Shown piece after piece: positions 33,805 to 43,009 of a stretch of DNA of 64,000 bases (positions are counted from its first letter, which is position 1; the number at the start of each line of letters is the position of its first letter). A model generated the notes under the pieces. That model worked only from the letters and a program-made list of their open reading frames with translations, had not been told where the DNA came from and ran no database searches. The stretch is from assembly GCF_047496725.1 (NCBI RefSeq), contig NC_132983.1:8351001-8415000 (forward strand), given 5' to 3'. This stretch comes from Anoplolepis gracilipes (Eukaryota; Arthropoda; Insecta; Hymenoptera; Formicidae). The position numbers and the translations under genes were made by a program.

Positions 33805-36390
33805 TTATTTCTCTTTTATAGATGTCTACATTATTTTTATTCGAATGAGAAACTACAGTCACATACTGTAGACTGCGGGAAGATGAATGATTGCGCTATT
33901 CGATTACCGAGCGATAAAGATAAGTGGCTCGCTTTTAACAACTATAACAGGAAGGAGCAGGTTCCTTTCGTCGTGTATGCCGACCTGGAATGTGTTTTGA
34001 GAAAGACGGACAAAGAAGAAGAAGCAGAAAAAAATGTATACCAGCATCATCAAGTGTTTAGTATCGCTTATTATGTACATTGCTCGTACGATAATTCGTT
34101 GTCCGCGTATCATTCTCGTCGCGAAGCCAATTGCGTCGCATGGTTTGCTGAAGAATTAAAAAATTTAGCAACGAGCATGAAAACAATTTTATCTACAAAT
34201 CTTCCCATGATAAATTTGACGCGTGAAGAATTGGAAAAGTTTAACAGCGCTACTCAATGTCACATATGTGAGAAACCATTCGTGGAAGACGATACGCGCG
34301 TACACGATCATTGCCACCTCACTGGGCGGTACAGAGGTCCCGCGCATTCAAATTGCAATCTAAATTATAAGGAATCCTTTTATATTCCAATTATTTTCCA
34401 CAATTTATCCGGTTACGATTCACATTTTATAATCGAGGAAATAGCTACAGCGTTCGAAGGAAGAATCGATCTACTTCCAATAACTAAAGAAAAATACGTT
34501 TCATTTACGAAAGATGTTAAACTTACGGAAGACAATTCGCGAAATCACATTAAATTACGTTTCATCGATTCTTTTAAATTTCTCACAACAAGTCTCAACA
34601 AATTAGCATCTTTTCTCAGTAAAGATAAATTAAAAATTTTACAATCTGAATATCAAAATTTGCGGGTAGAAGACTTTGATCTGTTAACGCGAAAAGGTGT
34701 CTTTCCGTACGAATATATCGATTGTGTAGATAAATTGCACGATACATGTTTACCTCCGCGCGAATTATTTTACAGTTCCTTGACCGATGACACAGTATCC
34801 GAGAGCGATTACGCGCACGCCGAGACTGTTTGGAACCGATTCTCCATTAGAACGCTAGGCGAATATAGCGATCTATATTTAAAAATCGATGTCTTGTTAT
34901 TAGGCGATGTTTTTGAAAATTTTCGTGACAATTGTATCAAGAGTTACGGGCTCGACCCTGCGCATTATTATACTCTGCCCGGATACACGTGGGATGCCAT
35001 GTTGAAGCATACAAATATTAAGTTTGAATTGCTCACTGACATCGATATGGTAATGTTTATAGAACGAGGTATACGCGGTGGTTTGAGTCAATGTTCCAAC
35101 AGATACGCGCATGCTAATAACAAGTACATGCAGTCATACGACCCATTGAAACCGTCATCGTATCTAATGTATTTCGATATAAATAATTTATACGGATGGG
35201 CAATGTGTCAACCTTTGCCTTACGCTAGTTTTCAATGGGTCGACAATATATGCAATTTTGATCTATCATCGATCGCGTCCGATTCGCCTACAGGCTACAT
35301 CCTCGAAGTCGATCTCGAGTACCCGCAACATCTTCACGACGCGCATACTGACTTACCGTTTTGTCCGACGCGTGACAAACCACCCGACAAGAGAGAGAAC
35401 AAGTTGCTCGCGACCTTATACGATAAGAAACGATACGTAATACACTACCGCAATCTGCAGCAATGTACGCGACACGGTCTTCGCGTTACAAAAATTCATC
35501 GCATATTACAATTCGCGCAATCTCCATGGTTACGTACATATATTGAATTAAACACGCAATTTAGAACAATGGCGAAAAATGATTATGAAAAGAATTTATA
35601 CAAATTAATGAATAATGCAGTTTTCGGCAAAACGATGGAAAATGTGCGCAATCGCGTAGATATAAAACTTATAACAAAATGGGACGATAGGTACGGCGCA
35701 GAGGCAATGATCGCGAAACCAAATTTTCATAGCAGGAGCGTTTTTTCGGAAAATTTAATCGCTGTGGAATTGCGTAGACTCGAGGTGAAGTTTTACAAAC
35801 CAATCTATGTAGGTATGTGTATACTTGATGTATCCAAGATGTGTTTGTACGAATTTCATCACGATTACATGATTCCAACGTATAAAGAAAAATGTAAAGT
35901 CATGTACACCGACACGGATAGTCTCATATATCACATTGAGTGCGAAGACGTGTACGAGAATATGAAGCGCGACATCGGCAAGTTCGACACGAGCGACTAT
36001 GCGATAGACAATGCGTACGGTATACCGCTCGTGAATAAAAAGGTACCGGGTCTGATGAAGGATGAAAACAACGGTATGATAATGACAGAATCTGTCGGGC
36101 TTAGAGCAAAAATGTATGCGCTAAAAATAGATGGTAAAAAGGATACGAAAAAGGTAAAAGGTGTCAAGAATAGCGTCGTCGCGAAAACGATAACATTTGA
36201 CGATTACATGCAGTGTTTGAACGAAGGAATTGAAATGACACGACAGCAATCGAGTATAAGATCAAAAATGCATAAAGTATATACCATGCGGCAGAAAAAA
36301 ATTGCTCTAAGTCCACACGATGATAAACGGTATATAATACCTAAAAGTATCGATACGCTACCATGGGGGCATTACAGAATACCGTTGTAA
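32625..36390 (+). CDS. Protein-primed DNA polymerase B, two exons, intact (element B)
   Basis: Exons 32625-33697 and 33822-36390, intron 33698-33821 (gtatgt...tttatag); total 1213 residues. N-terminal ~250 residues: charged, helical, little conserved. Residues ~230-350: a well-conserved segment with KDNACFAWAVTAAMYPAER and HFAWIKNLSRLV, whose Cys and His could belong to a papain/OTU-like fold (inference). The splice joins CDR to CLHYF and so builds a C-x2-C...H...C finger. Then come Exo I VVYADLECVL, Exo II YDSHFIIEEI, Exo III YLKIDVLLLGDVF, Pol A YFDINNLYGWAM, Pol B LMNNAVFGKTMEN and Pol C YTDTDSLIY. Replicates linear DNA from a terminal protein. A TATA-like tataaat lies at 32551. Confidence 0.92.
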
Positions 36391-36465
36391 AAAAGAAAAA
36401 AGTGTATATATTTGAATATTATATATATTTATATATGTAAACTTTATATAATATTTGTTATATTT

Positions 36466-37455
36466 TTACAATACATTATTTTTATGTATCCAAGAATTCC
36501 GTGAACTATCGAATCCCAACCATTTCACAAAAACTTCATCCCCTCTCTTCTTCAATATCTTTTCCACAAGATATATATCAGGATTAGCAACGCGTTGTAG
36601 TTCGTATTCGTAAAATCCACCGGCGACGGGATTTCCGCGCGAATCTTTTAATATATATGTCACGGGATTAGTTTTCTGTATCTTAACAATTTCAAACACT
36701 TCGGTGGTCCAATTTGGTGTGTAGCCTTTTTCGAATAAAGTCTTGAATTTACTCACGCGCACCGAATCGCCTATTTTAAATTTCGCCAGCGCCGCAATCT
36801 TTACGTTGCTGTACACCGTATGTAAAAGTTTCTCCGCGACGGCTGGAGTAACATCGACAGGTCTCATACCGATAGTGCGATGTTTTTGCGTGTTGTACTC
36901 TTCAACGAGTCTCGATAGTTCGTCGATCCACTTGTAGTTTCCATTGAGCGTAAACATTTTCCACATTTTATTCTTCAAAGTACGATTGAAGCGTTCCACG
37001 ATCGAGGCTTTCATGACGGAATATGTCGAATAATGATTAATATCGTGTTTCTTCATGAGGTTTTGTACATTTGCATTCTAAAATTCTTTTCCTTGATCGG
37101 TTTGAAAATTTTTCGAGCATCTCGCATCGTCTCGAATTATCTCTGCAATCGCATCGGCCGTCTCGTTTCCACCTTTACTCTTGAGCGGTACGACCCACGC
37201 ATACTTGCTCAACACATCGATAACAGTGAGTATGTAATTGTATCCCTTGTTGACTCGAGCATACGGACGCATCTCGACGATGTCGGCTTGCCACAGATCA
37301 TCGTATCCCCGGACTATGACGTGTCTTCGGGGAAAATTTTTTCTCGCTGGCGCGTGCAGCTCGTTTACCAACTGCCGTCTCTCCAAACTATGTTGATTCT
37401 TTGCTTTGCCAGTTTTTCTCGATGGTTGTTTGTTGTTTGCTTTTTTATCACTCAT
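36466..37455 (-). pseudogene. DDE integrase with chromodomain, one nonsense codon (element B)
   Basis: 330 codons, colinear with 17976-18965. Asp in LWQADIVEM, Asp in QTDQGKEF, Glu in IVERFNRTLK; chromodomain YLVEKILKKRGDEVFVKWLG at the C-terminus. A TAG at 37078-37080 replaces the Tyr after GKEF, between the second and third catalytic residues. It is a different break from that in A. Convergent with PolB. The only core gene of B with an obvious stop. Confidence 0.88.
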
Positions 37456-37560
37456 TTTTCGTTTATCGTCCTTTAAGAGCCGTTCTTTAAGTTCCGTTTT
37501 TTCTATGTTTTTTTATTTTTTCACGTTTTCTGATCCGTTCTTAATCCGTTCTTGCGTTGT

Positions 37561-37812
37561 TCACCGCCGTCCTTCACCCATTCGAAAATCGTTCTTGACC
37601 TGTTCGCAGCCTCTTTCACAGTCGTCTTTCGAACGATCGTAGGAGTTCTTGAGTTGTTTGTAACCTTGAGTGTAGCCGTGAAGAACGTGTTCGTAGCCTC
37701 GTTCACAGCCCTGCTTGAGATGTTGATAGCCTCGTTCGAGGCTGCTGTTGTTGTTGTTGTTGTTGTTGTTGCTGCTGCTGCTGCTAGGTCGTTCACTACC
37801 ACTGCCACTCAT
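37561..37812 (-). CDS. Repeat coiled-coil protein (element B)
   Basis: 83 residues, homologous to 17419-17703. A Ser-rich start is followed by a run of eight Asn, then ERGYQHLKQGC, ERGYEHVLHGY and TQGYKQLKNSY units and DCERGCEQVKND, ending FRMGEGRR as in A. Fewer repeat units than A. Start overlaps the stop of the heptad ORF. Confidence 0.5.
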   Translation of the reverse strand: MSGSGSERPSSSSSNNNNNNNNSSLERGYQHLKQGCERGYEHVLHGYTQGYKQLKNSYDRSKDDCERGCEQVKNDFRMGEGRR

Positions 37813-37943
37813 TGTAGTATATTAGATAGCAGTTCGGTAATTCTTCGTAGCGGTTCGATAATTGTTCGCAGCCGTTCGATAATCCTTCGTAGCTGTTCGA
37901 TAGCCGTTCGATAGCCGCTCCTAACCCGTTCACTGATGCTCAT
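37809..37943 (-). CDS. 44-residue heptad-repeat ORF (element B)
   Basis: Homologue of 17291-17422. The repeated IIEQLRR-like units are retained but degraded (a Pro in the third unit). ATG and stop both overlap neighbouring ORFs, as in A. Conservation of frame between copies supports a coding role. Confidence 0.4.
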   Translation of the reverse strand: MSISERVRSGYRTAIEQLRRIIERLRTIIEPLRRITELLSNILQ

Positions 37944-38292
37944 TCGGGTTGATAGCCGTCTCTGAGTTAGCGTTAGCCGCGCGTTGAAGATTGTTTAGCG
38001 CAATCTGTAATGCTCGCACGTCCTTCTCAAGCGAAGTAAGCTTCTCGTCTGATTCTTTCTGTCGATTCATTAATCTTTTAACGCAGGACTGCACGTATAA
38101 TTTGTTGACGGCATCGGTGTCAGCCTCAGGTTGCGCTACACGACGAATCTTACGCGACCTCGCATCGAAGTCTGTAACGACGCGACACAGAGCGTTTTCG
38201 TGCACATAACTTTTTACCAATCTATCCCAAGAGCCGTTTGTACCAGTTGCATCATTTCTTGAATCGAATAAGCCAAATTTGTTGATAGGCAT
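37930..38292 (-). CDS. Fibre-like protein with tail-fibre motif (element B)
   Basis: 120 residues; the same start MPINKFGLFD and RKIRRVAQPEADTDAVNKLY motif as in A, then a coiled-coil third (SDEKLTSLEKDVRALQIAL). Its end overlaps the heptad ORF by 14 bases rather than 4, because a small change extends the C-terminus by three residues. Inferred virion attachment component. Confidence 0.5.
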   Translation of the reverse strand: MPINKFGLFDSRNDATGTNGSWDRLVKSYVHENALCRVVTDFDARSRKIRRVAQPEADTDAVNKLYVQSCVKRLMNRQKESDEKLTSLEKDVRALQIALNNLQRAANANSETAINPNEHQ

Positions 38293-38362
38293 TTTTTTTT
38301 TCCGACGCTTTGTAAAGTGTCACGCGACGCTGATCGACTGATTAGTTTTGTCGATACATCAT

Positions 38363-39448
38363 TCAATTTATAATAAGACCATCTTCGCGAAGTTCTTCGA
38401 TAATCGACATGATTTCATTGTCGTGAGCATTGTTACCGGCTCGACGCGAAGCATCCAGTAATCGCAGACGATCTACCAACTCGTTTGGATCGTTCCAATG
38501 CACGTAGTCGATCTTATTATCGTTTAGAGTCATAGCGCGCGGTAGTATACCCTTTCCAGCTTTTCTGCTAGACAATAACGGCGCAATTACATTTTTATAC
38601 TTATATCCTTTAGTCCCTAATACTGGATTATGTGCTTTGTTCCCACGTTTATACGCATTCGTCGCTAATAATATACTTTTATATTTAAGCAAATCATCTT
38701 CGGTGTATATTTCATCGTCGGGGATTTTTTTGAAAATTAATTCATAGAGACCAGGCGTTCCCGTATATTTTACTTCATTGATAATTATATTATCATTTTT
38801 GTCTACGTCAAAATGTTTATCACCGAGCATTATTCCATCGTTAGAAAACTTAATGCCGTACACATAATCCATAGCTTTATCTTTATCTTGATTCATAACA
38901 GTTAATATATATTTTTGTCCGAGTGGACCTAAATGCTCTCGAAATATGTTTACACCTGCGGACGTTTGCAATTCACGTTGTACCGTCGTAACCAACGAAT
39001 CGGGTGTGGTTTCAAAAATTTCGTCGACGGGTGGTTGCTCGTACGATAATTGACGCGGTTGCGCAATTTCTATCTGAGTAGATGTGTCCGGTATCGTTCG
39101 TCTTTGATTAGGTGTAGAAGTTATCGGCAAGTCATTTAATGAGACGTTTAATCGTTTTTGCTTTGAGCTCAAATCATTCAATGAGATTCTTGGTCGTTTT
39201 TTAACTTTAATAATTTTCTTTTCCACATGGTCTTTTTCGAGTATATCGAACGGCTCGATTTTCGATACGTCGGATTCTACATCGATGGTATTTTGAACAA
39301 GCTGTTTTAGAGGCTCGCTAATCGGTTTAAACTGTTTCTCCAACGCTACATCTTCCTCAATTTTACCAGTTTTTAACGCGCGATATTTTTTGCGAATTGA
39401 CTCGCTCGTCTGTACAATTTTTCGCGCAATCTTTTCACGATCACTCAT
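38363..39448 (-). CDS. Conserved Polinton protein of unknown function (element B)
   Basis: 361 residues, starting MSDREKIARKI. The variable charged N-terminal half differs from A. The conserved C-terminal half has LGPLGQKYI, INEVKYTGTPGLYELIFK and NEIMSIIEELREDGLIIN. Lies between fibre-like and ATPase genes. Confidence 0.7.
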   Translation of the reverse strand: MSDREKIARKIVQTSESIRKKYRALKTGKIEEDVALEKQFKPISEPLKQLVQNTIDVESDVSKIEPFDILEKDHVEKKIIKVKKRPRISLNDLSSKQKRLNVSLNDLPITSTPNQRRTIPDTSTQIEIAQPRQLSYEQPPVDEIFETTPDSLVTTVQRELQTSAGVNIFREHLGPLGQKYILTVMNQDKDKAMDYVYGIKFSNDGIMLGDKHFDVDKNDNIIINEVKYTGTPGLYELIFKKIPDDEIYTEDDLLKYKSILLATNAYKRGNKAHNPVLGTKGYKYKNVIAPLLSSRKAGKGILPRAMTLNDNKIDYVHWNDPNELVDRLRLLDASRRAGNNAHDNEIMSIIEELREDGLIIN

Positions 39449-39500
39449 GTTTTTTTATGTAGACGTTGCTCTGTCAATGTTTCGATAGCAACTGATCATT

Positions 39501-40190
39501 TTACGGTACCGCAAATTCATTAAAACCTCTTCTGTAACGTCCATTGTTCATTGAACTGTCTTTGTCAATTACTAGAAATCCATACTTGTGCTGCCAACAT
39601 TTTTGGCATAACGCGCAAAAATCATCGTACGACATATCAGTATTTACATGATCGTTGTACACATGTCGCAAGTTTGTACCGTCTTGTTTAAATAAAATCA
39701 ACAGATTAGCATTGTCGCGTATAAGATGCTTGGGTATCTTGGCATACGTTTGACAGAGATAGAAACAATCGACGCTTGAGTGTCGACCCATTGAGAAGTA
39801 CTCTCTTATCGTATCTTGCTTGTCGCATGCCACGTCATCGAAGATAAAAACCGAATTCGGAAGCGCCTCTCTCGATGAAATGACATCGCTGTTATTAAAG
39901 AACGTAAAGTAACCAATTTCATCTATCGATGATAGTAAATTTTCCAAATATTGATATTTTGGTTGTTGAAGCGATTTTGAATATATGTATAAATTTTCAA
40001 AGCGTATGCCGTTTGGACTTTCTATCAAGCTTATCAACAAGTTAGTTTTACCGCAATTCGAAGGGCCGCAAATGAGACCGCGTATTGTATTCGGTAACAT
40101 TTTTCCATGTTTGTGTATTTCTTTTTCAGGCATTAGTCTATTGTCAAAATTTGTTACTTTAATTACCGTTGGTTGTAGCACGAATCGCAT
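39501..40190 (-). CDS. Genome-packaging ATPase, intact (element B)
   Basis: 229 residues. Walker A GPSNCGKTN, Walker B FIFDDVAC, and the CQTYAKIPKHL segment. A32-like/FtsK-HerA superfamily, as in Polintons, adenovirus-like viruses and NCLDVs. First gene of its arm, starting ~60 bases from the shared TATA element and diverging from the gene at 40291. Confidence 0.9.
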   Translation of the reverse strand: MRFVLQPTVIKVTNFDNRLMPEKEIHKHGKMLPNTIRGLICGPSNCGKTNLLISLIESPNGIRFENLYIYSKSLQQPKYQYLENLLSSIDEIGYFTFFNNSDVISSREALPNSVFIFDDVACDKQDTIREYFSMGRHSSVDCFYLCQTYAKIPKHLIRDNANLLILFKQDGTNLRHVYNDHVNTDMSYDDFCALCQKCWQHKYGFLVIDKDSSMNNGRYRRGFNEFAVP

Positions 40191-40246
40191 GACTTGTCTA
40201 ATCAGACTTAACGATACTTTATGAGGAGGAGGAGGGTGAGGAGAGC

Positions 40247-40256
40247 CTATTTATAG
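40247..40256. promoter_or_regulatory. Near-palindromic TATA element in the divergent spacer of element B
   Basis: ctatttatag, which reads ctataaatag on the other strand, stands between the ATPase start (40190) and the start at 40291. The A element keeps ctataaatag at the equivalent place (14995-15004). Confidence 0.6.
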
Positions 40257-40290
40257 ATGCGCATCAAATCGAAACCGCTCAGTATCAAAC

Positions 40291-40557
40291 ATGTTTCTTT
40301 CACTGTCGGATGACTGTGATATTCTCAACCTTACCTCAGAACAGTTGCAATATATACCGAAGATTATTTTATTGAAACAGTTTGGTCGTTACGTGGAACG
40401 TCTGTGGGACAAACTTCCGGAATATATAAAGGCTGATTCGGAGGTTCAGACCTATCGTCGCTGTTTCGAACATTACAATCGACCGTGGCAACGAACGCAC
40501 ATTGACGGTCCAGCGCCGATAATAAAAGATTGTTACGAATGTCAGCGAAAACCGTAA
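40291..40557 (+). CDS. Small conserved protein, first gene of the capsid arm (element B)
   Basis: 88 residues from MFLSLSDDCDILNL. Shares WDKLPEYIKADSEVQTYRRC and the C-terminal CYECQ with the A homologue (14696-14959). Its end overlaps the PLA2 start by 19 bases. Function unknown. Confidence 0.72.
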   Translation: MFLSLSDDCDILNLTSEQLQYIPKIILLKQFGRYVERLWDKLPEYIKADSEVQTYRRCFEHYNRPWQRTHIDGPAPIIKDCYECQRKP

Positions 40558-41183
40558 GAGGCTGTGGTCTGTTGAATCGCGCGATAAACGCACTCCCTAT
40601 CGAATTACATATTCCTGGATATCAGTTTTGCGGACCGGGAACTCGTTTACAAGAACGATTGGTTAGAGGTGATCGAGGCATCAACCCATTGGACGTCGCG
40701 TGTCGCGAACACGATTTAGCTTACTCGCGAAGCAACAACCTCGGCGAACGACACGTAGCGGATAGTATACTAGCTGCGAGGGCGCGAGAACGTATTACCG
40801 CGAAAGATTCGAATTTTGGCGAAAGAGCAGCCGCCACGGCCGTTTGGACGGTCATGAAAGCAAAGACGAAAATGGGTATGGGGATGAAAAAGTCGTCGAC
40901 GAAGAAAAAGATTAGGAAAAAACGAATACTTCCGGTAGCGAAACGCGGAGGCGTATTACCGATTCTACCAGTGTTGGGTGCTCTCGGATCTCTGATTGGT
41001 GGAGCGGCTGGTGTAGCGAAGATGGTAAACGACGGAAAATCTACGCAACGTCAGTTTCAAGAGATGCTACGTCACAATCGCGCCATGGAAGGTCGCGGAT
41101 TGTATCTCGCGCCATACAAATACGGACGAGGAATCTCAATGAGAAAGAAGAAGAAAAAAAAAAAAACGTCAAAGAGACACTAA
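40539..41183 (+). CDS. Phospholipase A2 fused to basic core protein, intact (element B)
   Basis: 214 residues from the ATG at 40539 (the frame is open a few codons upstream). Residues ~10-85: PLA2 with calcium loop YQFCGPGTRL and catalytic ACREHDLAYS, as in parvovirus VP1. Residues ~115-160: KKRILPVAKRGG then a hydrophobic Gly/Leu/Ala helix. LIGGA and MEGRG in the C-terminal part match the adenovirus-protease cleavage patterns (M/I/L)xGG-x and (M/I/L)xGx-G. Lys-rich tail of ~8. The protease gene follows two bases after the stop, so substrate and enzyme are adjacent. A single protein linking PLA2 with an adenovirus core/pVI-like tail. Confidence 0.82.
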   Translation: MSAKTVRGCGLLNRAINALPIELHIPGYQFCGPGTRLQERLVRGDRGINPLDVACREHDLAYSRSNNLGERHVADSILAARARERITAKDSNFGERAAATAVWTVMKAKTKMGMGMKKSSTKKKIRKKRILPVAKRGGVLPILPVLGALGSLIGGAAGVAKMVNDGKSTQRQFQEMLRHNRAMEGRGLYLAPYKYGRGISMRKKKKKKKTSKRH

Positions 41184-41185
41184 AA

Positions 41186-41560
41186 ATGCCAGAGGGTGCA
41201 ACTACCAACGTACAACTGCTGCAACTAGCAAAACGTATGCGCATTCCGTATTTTAGAGGCGTTTATATGCGTGACTCATTACCGATCGGTGGTATATATC
41301 GAAACGAGAGCGGTATCATAAATTTGGATAACGCTAAAGGCTCGGGTACTCACTGGGTAGCGTATGCAAAGAGAGGGAATCGCGCTATATATTTTGACAG
41401 TTTTGGCAATCTTCGCCCGCCGAATGAATTGATACGATATTTAAATGTGTCAAAAATAGATTATAATTATACATCCTATCAAACTTATAATCAAAGCATC
41501 TGCGGACAATTGTGCTTGCAGTTTCTCCGAACGGTCGATGCATGCGAATTTAAATTTTAA
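41186..41560 (+). CDS. Adenain-like maturation protease (element B), altered C-terminus
   Basis: 124 residues. His in GSGTHWVAY, Asp in YFDSFG, Cys in YNQSICGQLCLQF. The catalytic part matches A. The last residues (ACEFKF) differ because an insertion follows directly; the original 3' end of the gene reappears at about 41962-42020. Catalytic residues are intact. Confidence 0.85.
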   Translation: MPEGATTNVQLLQLAKRMRIPYFRGVYMRDSLPIGGIYRNESGIINLDNAKGSGTHWVAYAKRGNRAIYFDSFGNLRPPNELIRYLNVSKIDYNYTSYQTYNQSICGQLCLQFLRTVDACEFKF

Positions 41561-41961
41561 CACATACACATTATATGTATGAAAACACATTTTGAATAAA
41601 AATTATATATTAAACATATATATCGCTATGTATCTTCTTTATAAAATCCTATCCTTCTTCCTGTATATTATATAATAATAATAATAATAATAAGTTACAT
41701 TGATATATTTTTTAATCGAAATGTATAGTTTATTGGAAATGTGTCAAGAATACTTTTAATATCTTAATAAGTTACGTTTATATTTCTTTTACTGCAACCT
41801 TCTCCTTTGCTCTCTCTCTCTCTCTCTCCTTTCCTTACACATCATACTCTCCTTGTGCTACGTCTATAGCGCTGCTCTTTTCCCACCATTATGCTCTCCT
41901 TGTCCTACGTCTATAGCGCCTTCCTTCTTACACCACGTCGTACTCTCCTTGTCATACGCTC
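41561..41961. repeat. Insertion of subterminal sequence with 45-bp flanking duplication
   Basis: About 50 bases of the protease 3' end (attgtgcttgcagttt...) occur both before (41508-41556) and after (41962-42010) this block, while A has one copy. The inserted block matches subterminal DNA of elements C (466-600) and B (45005-45110), including ctccttgtcctacgtctata. Confidence 0.75.
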
Positions 41962-42058
41962 TATTGTGCTTGCAGTTTTTCCGAGCGGTCGATGCACGCG
42001 AATTTAAAGACATACATTCCGCTATTTAATTTAGTATTCGTTAAACAGTTTGGTCAAC

Positions 42059-42814
42059 ATGTCTATGACATTCACGCTGACTGGGAAGAGCAGCGTTCTC
42101 GCGGCAAATTACTCGCCCACCGTAGATTTAAGCGATGGTGAATACGAACTCGGTCTAGCGGATTTTGAGAGTTATCACACGATATCGAACGTGAATTCCT
42201 CGAATAATAAATTTTACTTTGGCAAAGACGATGCGGAAATTACGATTCCCGAGGGATCGTACGAGCTGCAAGCGATACATGAATTTTTGAAAAAAACAAT
42301 TTCACGAAAACGTTCGCAACACGCAGTTCGTGATGGTGATAAAAAACAAACTGACGACGATGACTTCGAGGCTGGAGAATGGCCGATAGTGCTCCGCGCT
42401 AATTACAATACGATGCGGAGCGAGATCAAATGCGCCTACAGAATAAATTTTAGCAAGCCTAACAACATTGGATCACTGCTAGGATTCTCGAACCGTATAC
42501 TGCAGCCGCGAAAATGGTACGAGTCGGACGTGCCGATTAACATTATCAACGTGAACATTATCCGCGTCGAATGTAATGTCACCGCGGGTGCGTACAACAA
42601 CGGTAAACTCGTTCATACGATACATGAATTTTCACCGAGGGTACCACCAGGATATAAGATATCGGAAACACCGGCGCACATCATTTACCTACCGATCATC
42701 GTACGGAGCATTACGGATTTAACGTTACGCGTTGTCGATCAGGAAGGACGATTACTCGATTTTCGAGGAGAAGAGATCACCATTAGAGTGCATGTACGAC
42801 GGCGACAAAATTAG
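42059..42814 (+). CDS. Probable minor capsid (penton-like) protein (element B)
   Basis: 251 residues from MSMTFTLTGKSS. Same landmarks as A: DGEYELGLADFESYHTI, NNKFYF, GSLLGFSNRILQPRKW, VVDQEGRLLDFRGEEITIR. Differences from A cluster in the loop near residue 95-110 (KKQTDDDDFEAGE). Intact. Confidence 0.72.
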   Translation: MSMTFTLTGKSSVLAANYSPTVDLSDGEYELGLADFESYHTISNVNSSNNKFYFGKDDAEITIPEGSYELQAIHEFLKKTISRKRSQHAVRDGDKKQTDDDDFEAGEWPIVLRANYNTMRSEIKCAYRINFSKPNNIGSLLGFSNRILQPRKWYESDVPINIINVNIIRVECNVTAGAYNNGKLVHTIHEFSPRVPPGYKISETPAHIIYLPIIVRSITDLTLRVVDQEGRLLDFRGEEITIRVHVRRRQN

Positions 42815-42820
42815 CGTGTG

Positions 42821-43006
42821 ATGCTCGTGCTGAACGGATCGAAAGACGTGAGAGACAACACAATTTTTACGACGCCCGTGACGACAACAACAACAACAAC
42901 ATCGAGATTTGCTAATACGCAATCATCTTGCGCTAAGAAAAAGAAATTGAACGCATCAAACGTTGCGTTTTTACAATCTTTGGGATTCGCGGTGCGAAAC
43001 ATTTGA
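42821..43006 (+). CDS. Small basic protein between capsid genes (element B)
   Basis: 61 residues, beginning MLVLNGSKDVRDN and ending FLQSLGFAVRNI; Thr run in the middle and KKKKLN patch. Starts 6 bases after the minor capsid stop and ends 3 bases before the major capsid start: a compact cluster. Confidence 0.65.
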   Translation: MLVLNGSKDVRDNTIFTTPVTTTTTTTSRFANTQSSCAKKKKLNASNVAFLQSLGFAVRNI

Positions 43007-43009
43007 ACG

